Assembly (NCBI GenBank): GCA_902490325.1
Contig: CABUDJ010000028.1
Span: 1 to 23,621 of the forward strand
DNA from: an uncultured Collinsella sp.
GTDB taxonomy: Bacteria > Actinomycetota > Coriobacteriia > Coriobacteriales > Coriobacteriaceae
Direction: 5' to 3'
DNA length: 23,621 nt
Shown here: one piece after another, positions 22,635-23,621 of the stretch
How positions within the stretch are numbered: position 1 is the first letter of the stretch
Layout: every line of letters starts with the position of its first letter
Made by a program: the position numbers and the translations under genes
Notes under the pieces: model-generated
What the model was told of the DNA's origin: nothing
What the model saw: the letters and a program-made list of their open reading frames with translations, nothing else
The model's database searches: none

Positions 22635-23621
22635 ATGTCCAGACCGAAGCCGTCCGGAAGGTCGTACGGGAGGCTCACGAGGCACGAGAGGAACACGGTC
22701 GAGAGGATGCTCGACCGCAACCGCAGCGCCCGCGAGATCGCCGCGGAGCTCGGCAGGTCGCCCTCGACCGTGACCAGGGAGGTGGCGGCGCACCGCTACG
22801 TCACCGCGCCGCGCTCGCGCTACGGCGAGCCCGCGCCCGCGGACCTGTCGGGGGCCTGCCCCAGGCTCTCCGCGTGGCCGAGGTGCTGCAACGGCTGCTC
22901 GCACAGGAGGGGCTACGGCTGCTCGAGGAGGCCCAGGGTGTTCTACAGCGCAAGGAGGGCGCAGGAGGCGGCCGACGCCGAGCTCTCGGCGAGCAGGTCC
23001 GGGATCGACGAGACCGAGGAGGGCGCCGCCGCCAAGCTCGCGGCCATCAGGGACGGGCTCGCGCGCGGGCTCTCCCCACAGCAGATAGCGGCGACGACCC
23101 CCGGGCTCAGCGCCTCCACCGTCTACAGGTGGGTGGACGCCGGCTACGACGGCATGACGAACATGGAGCTCAGGCGCAAGGTCGGCTACAGGCCGAGGTC
23201 GCGCCGGGCCCCGAGAAGGGCGACGTCCCACTCGTCGCGCAGGTCGCACGCGTCGTTCCTCGCGCTCGGCGAGGACGCCTGCGCCGCGGCCTGGGAGATG
23301 GACACCGTCGAGGGCTCCAGGGGCGACTCCGCCAGGCTCCTCACGCTCCTGCACCGCCCGAGCCGCTTCCAGCTGGCCCTGCCGCTGCCGGACGGCACGT
23401 GCGCCTCTGTCCTGGCGGCGCTCTCCTCCCTGCGCGGGGTCCTCGGCGAGGACGGCGCGAGGCGCGCCTTCGGCGCCGTGCTCACCGACAACGGGAGCGA
23501 GTTCGCCGACGAGGACGCCATCGCGGCGCTGATCGGCGAGCGGGACGGCGAGACCAGGCTCTTCTACTGCGACCCCCGGCAGAGCCAGCAGAAGGGCGCG
23601 TGCGTCTATCCCGAACGCGTC
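22635..23621 (+). CDS. IS30-family transposase, incomplete at the window edge
   Basis: DDE transposase that would move the insertion sequence; 329 codons visible without a stop. An N-terminal helix-turn-helix (about 12-50, with SAREIAAELGRSPSTVTREV) is typical of IS30. A cysteine group (C84, C85, C88, C96) may bind zinc. A second helix-turn-helix-like segment has LSPQQIAATTPGLSASTVYRWV (about 146-167). Catalytic residues are D223 in WEMDTVEG and D285 in LTDNGSEF. The third, a glutamate expected after FYCDPRQSQQKGAC, is not seen: the last six codons read VYPERV and do not fit the family. The ATG at 22635 follows GGAGGGAGG (22621-22629) by five bases. It may be intact, broken or an assembly junction. 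Confidence 0.9.
   Translation, partial: MSRPKPSGRSYGRLTRHERNTVERMLDRNRSAREIAAELGRSPSTVTREVAAHRYVTAPRSRYGEPAPADLSGACPRLSAWPRCCNGCSHRRGYGCSRRPRVFYSARRAQEAADAELSASRSGIDETEEGAAAKLAAIRDGLARGLSPQQIAATTPGLSASTVYRWVDAGYDGMTNMELRRKVGYRPRSRRAPRRATSHSSRRSHASFLALGEDACAAAWEMDTVEGSRGDSARLLTLLHRPSRFQLALPLPDGTCASVLAALSSLRGVLGEDGARRAFGAVLTDNGSEFADEDAIAALIGERDGETRLFYCDPRQSQQKGACVYPERV

Larger units (their letters stand above)
22528..23621 (+). mobile_element. IS30-family insertion sequence, left part
   Basis: The stretch holds a 42-bp perfect palindrome (22528-22569), two small GC-rich hairpins and an IS30-type transposase that reaches the window edge. Composition is clearly richer in GC than the neighbouring chromosome, with nearly all third codon positions G or C, so it is foreign in origin. 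The exact left terminus is not known: no matching right end is available, and the palindrome may be target rather than element. It is inserted beside the tRNA-Arg gene. Confidence 0.75.

Noticed and set aside
22461..23354. Long minus-strand frame opposite the transposase (297 codons)
   Set aside because: It is antisense to a well-supported IS30 transposase and looks like random Gly/Arg/Pro-rich sequence caused by the GC-rich third positions of the real gene.

Overview
This is 23.6 kb of moderately high-GC bacterial chromosome. It most likely comes from a Coriobacteriia member such as Collinsella. That assignment rests on gene order (mreBCD-mrdA-rodA, then a radical SAM pair, rplU-rpmA, obgE-nadD-yqeK-rsfS), base composition and heavy use of TTG starts; no marker gene proves it. 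Nearly all genes are on the minus strand, so the window reads right to left. Coding density is high and no gene-free stretch exceeds about 210 bases.

Layout, left to right. (1) Positions 1-987, minus: rpsP-khpA-rimM, a ribosome and RNA-binding operon; rimM runs off the left edge. (2) 1189-2451, plus: dinB, a Y-family polymerase divergent from rpsP and convergent with rsfS. (3) 2472-5724, minus: obgE-nadD-yqeK-rsfS, covering ribosome assembly, NAD synthesis and nucleotide turnover. (4) 5810-6475, minus: rplU-rpmA with a strong promoter and an intrinsic terminator that abuts the obgE ribosome binding site. (5) 6543-9229, minus: DUF2344 protein and radical SAM protein, overlapping by 4 bases; the enzyme's reaction is unknown. 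(6) 9239-16148, minus: mreB-mreC-mreD-mrdA-rodA plus an uncharacterised DUF697-like membrane protein. This is the rod-shape and elongasome cluster. (7) 16264-18113, minus: a cyclophilin followed by a TPR/single-TM protein. (8) 18219-19373, minus: a double zinc-ribbon/single-TM protein. (9) 19536-22286, minus: a P-type ATPase of the CtpE/CaxP type with an unusual basic tail. (10) 22353-22426, minus: tRNA-Arg(CCG) with a clear promoter and terminator. (11) 22528-23621, plus: the left part of an IS30-family insertion sequence, much richer in GC than the rest and preceded by a 42-bp perfect palindrome. The window ends inside its transposase.

The theme is core growth: cell-wall elongation (MreBCD, PBP2, RodA) placed next to ribosome production and assembly (L21, L27, Obg, RsfS, S16, RimM, KhpA). 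Most genes are ordinary housekeeping genes. The least understood are the DUF697-like protein next to rodA, the radical SAM/DUF2344 pair, and the two single-pass membrane proteins with cytoplasmic TPR or zinc-ribbon domains upstream of mreB. No complete novel system such as a defence island, biosynthetic cluster or CRISPR array is visible. The most notable non-coding signals are the terminators placed directly before obgE and before the ATPase, the hairpin between the TPR gene and mreB, and the palindrome at the IS edge.
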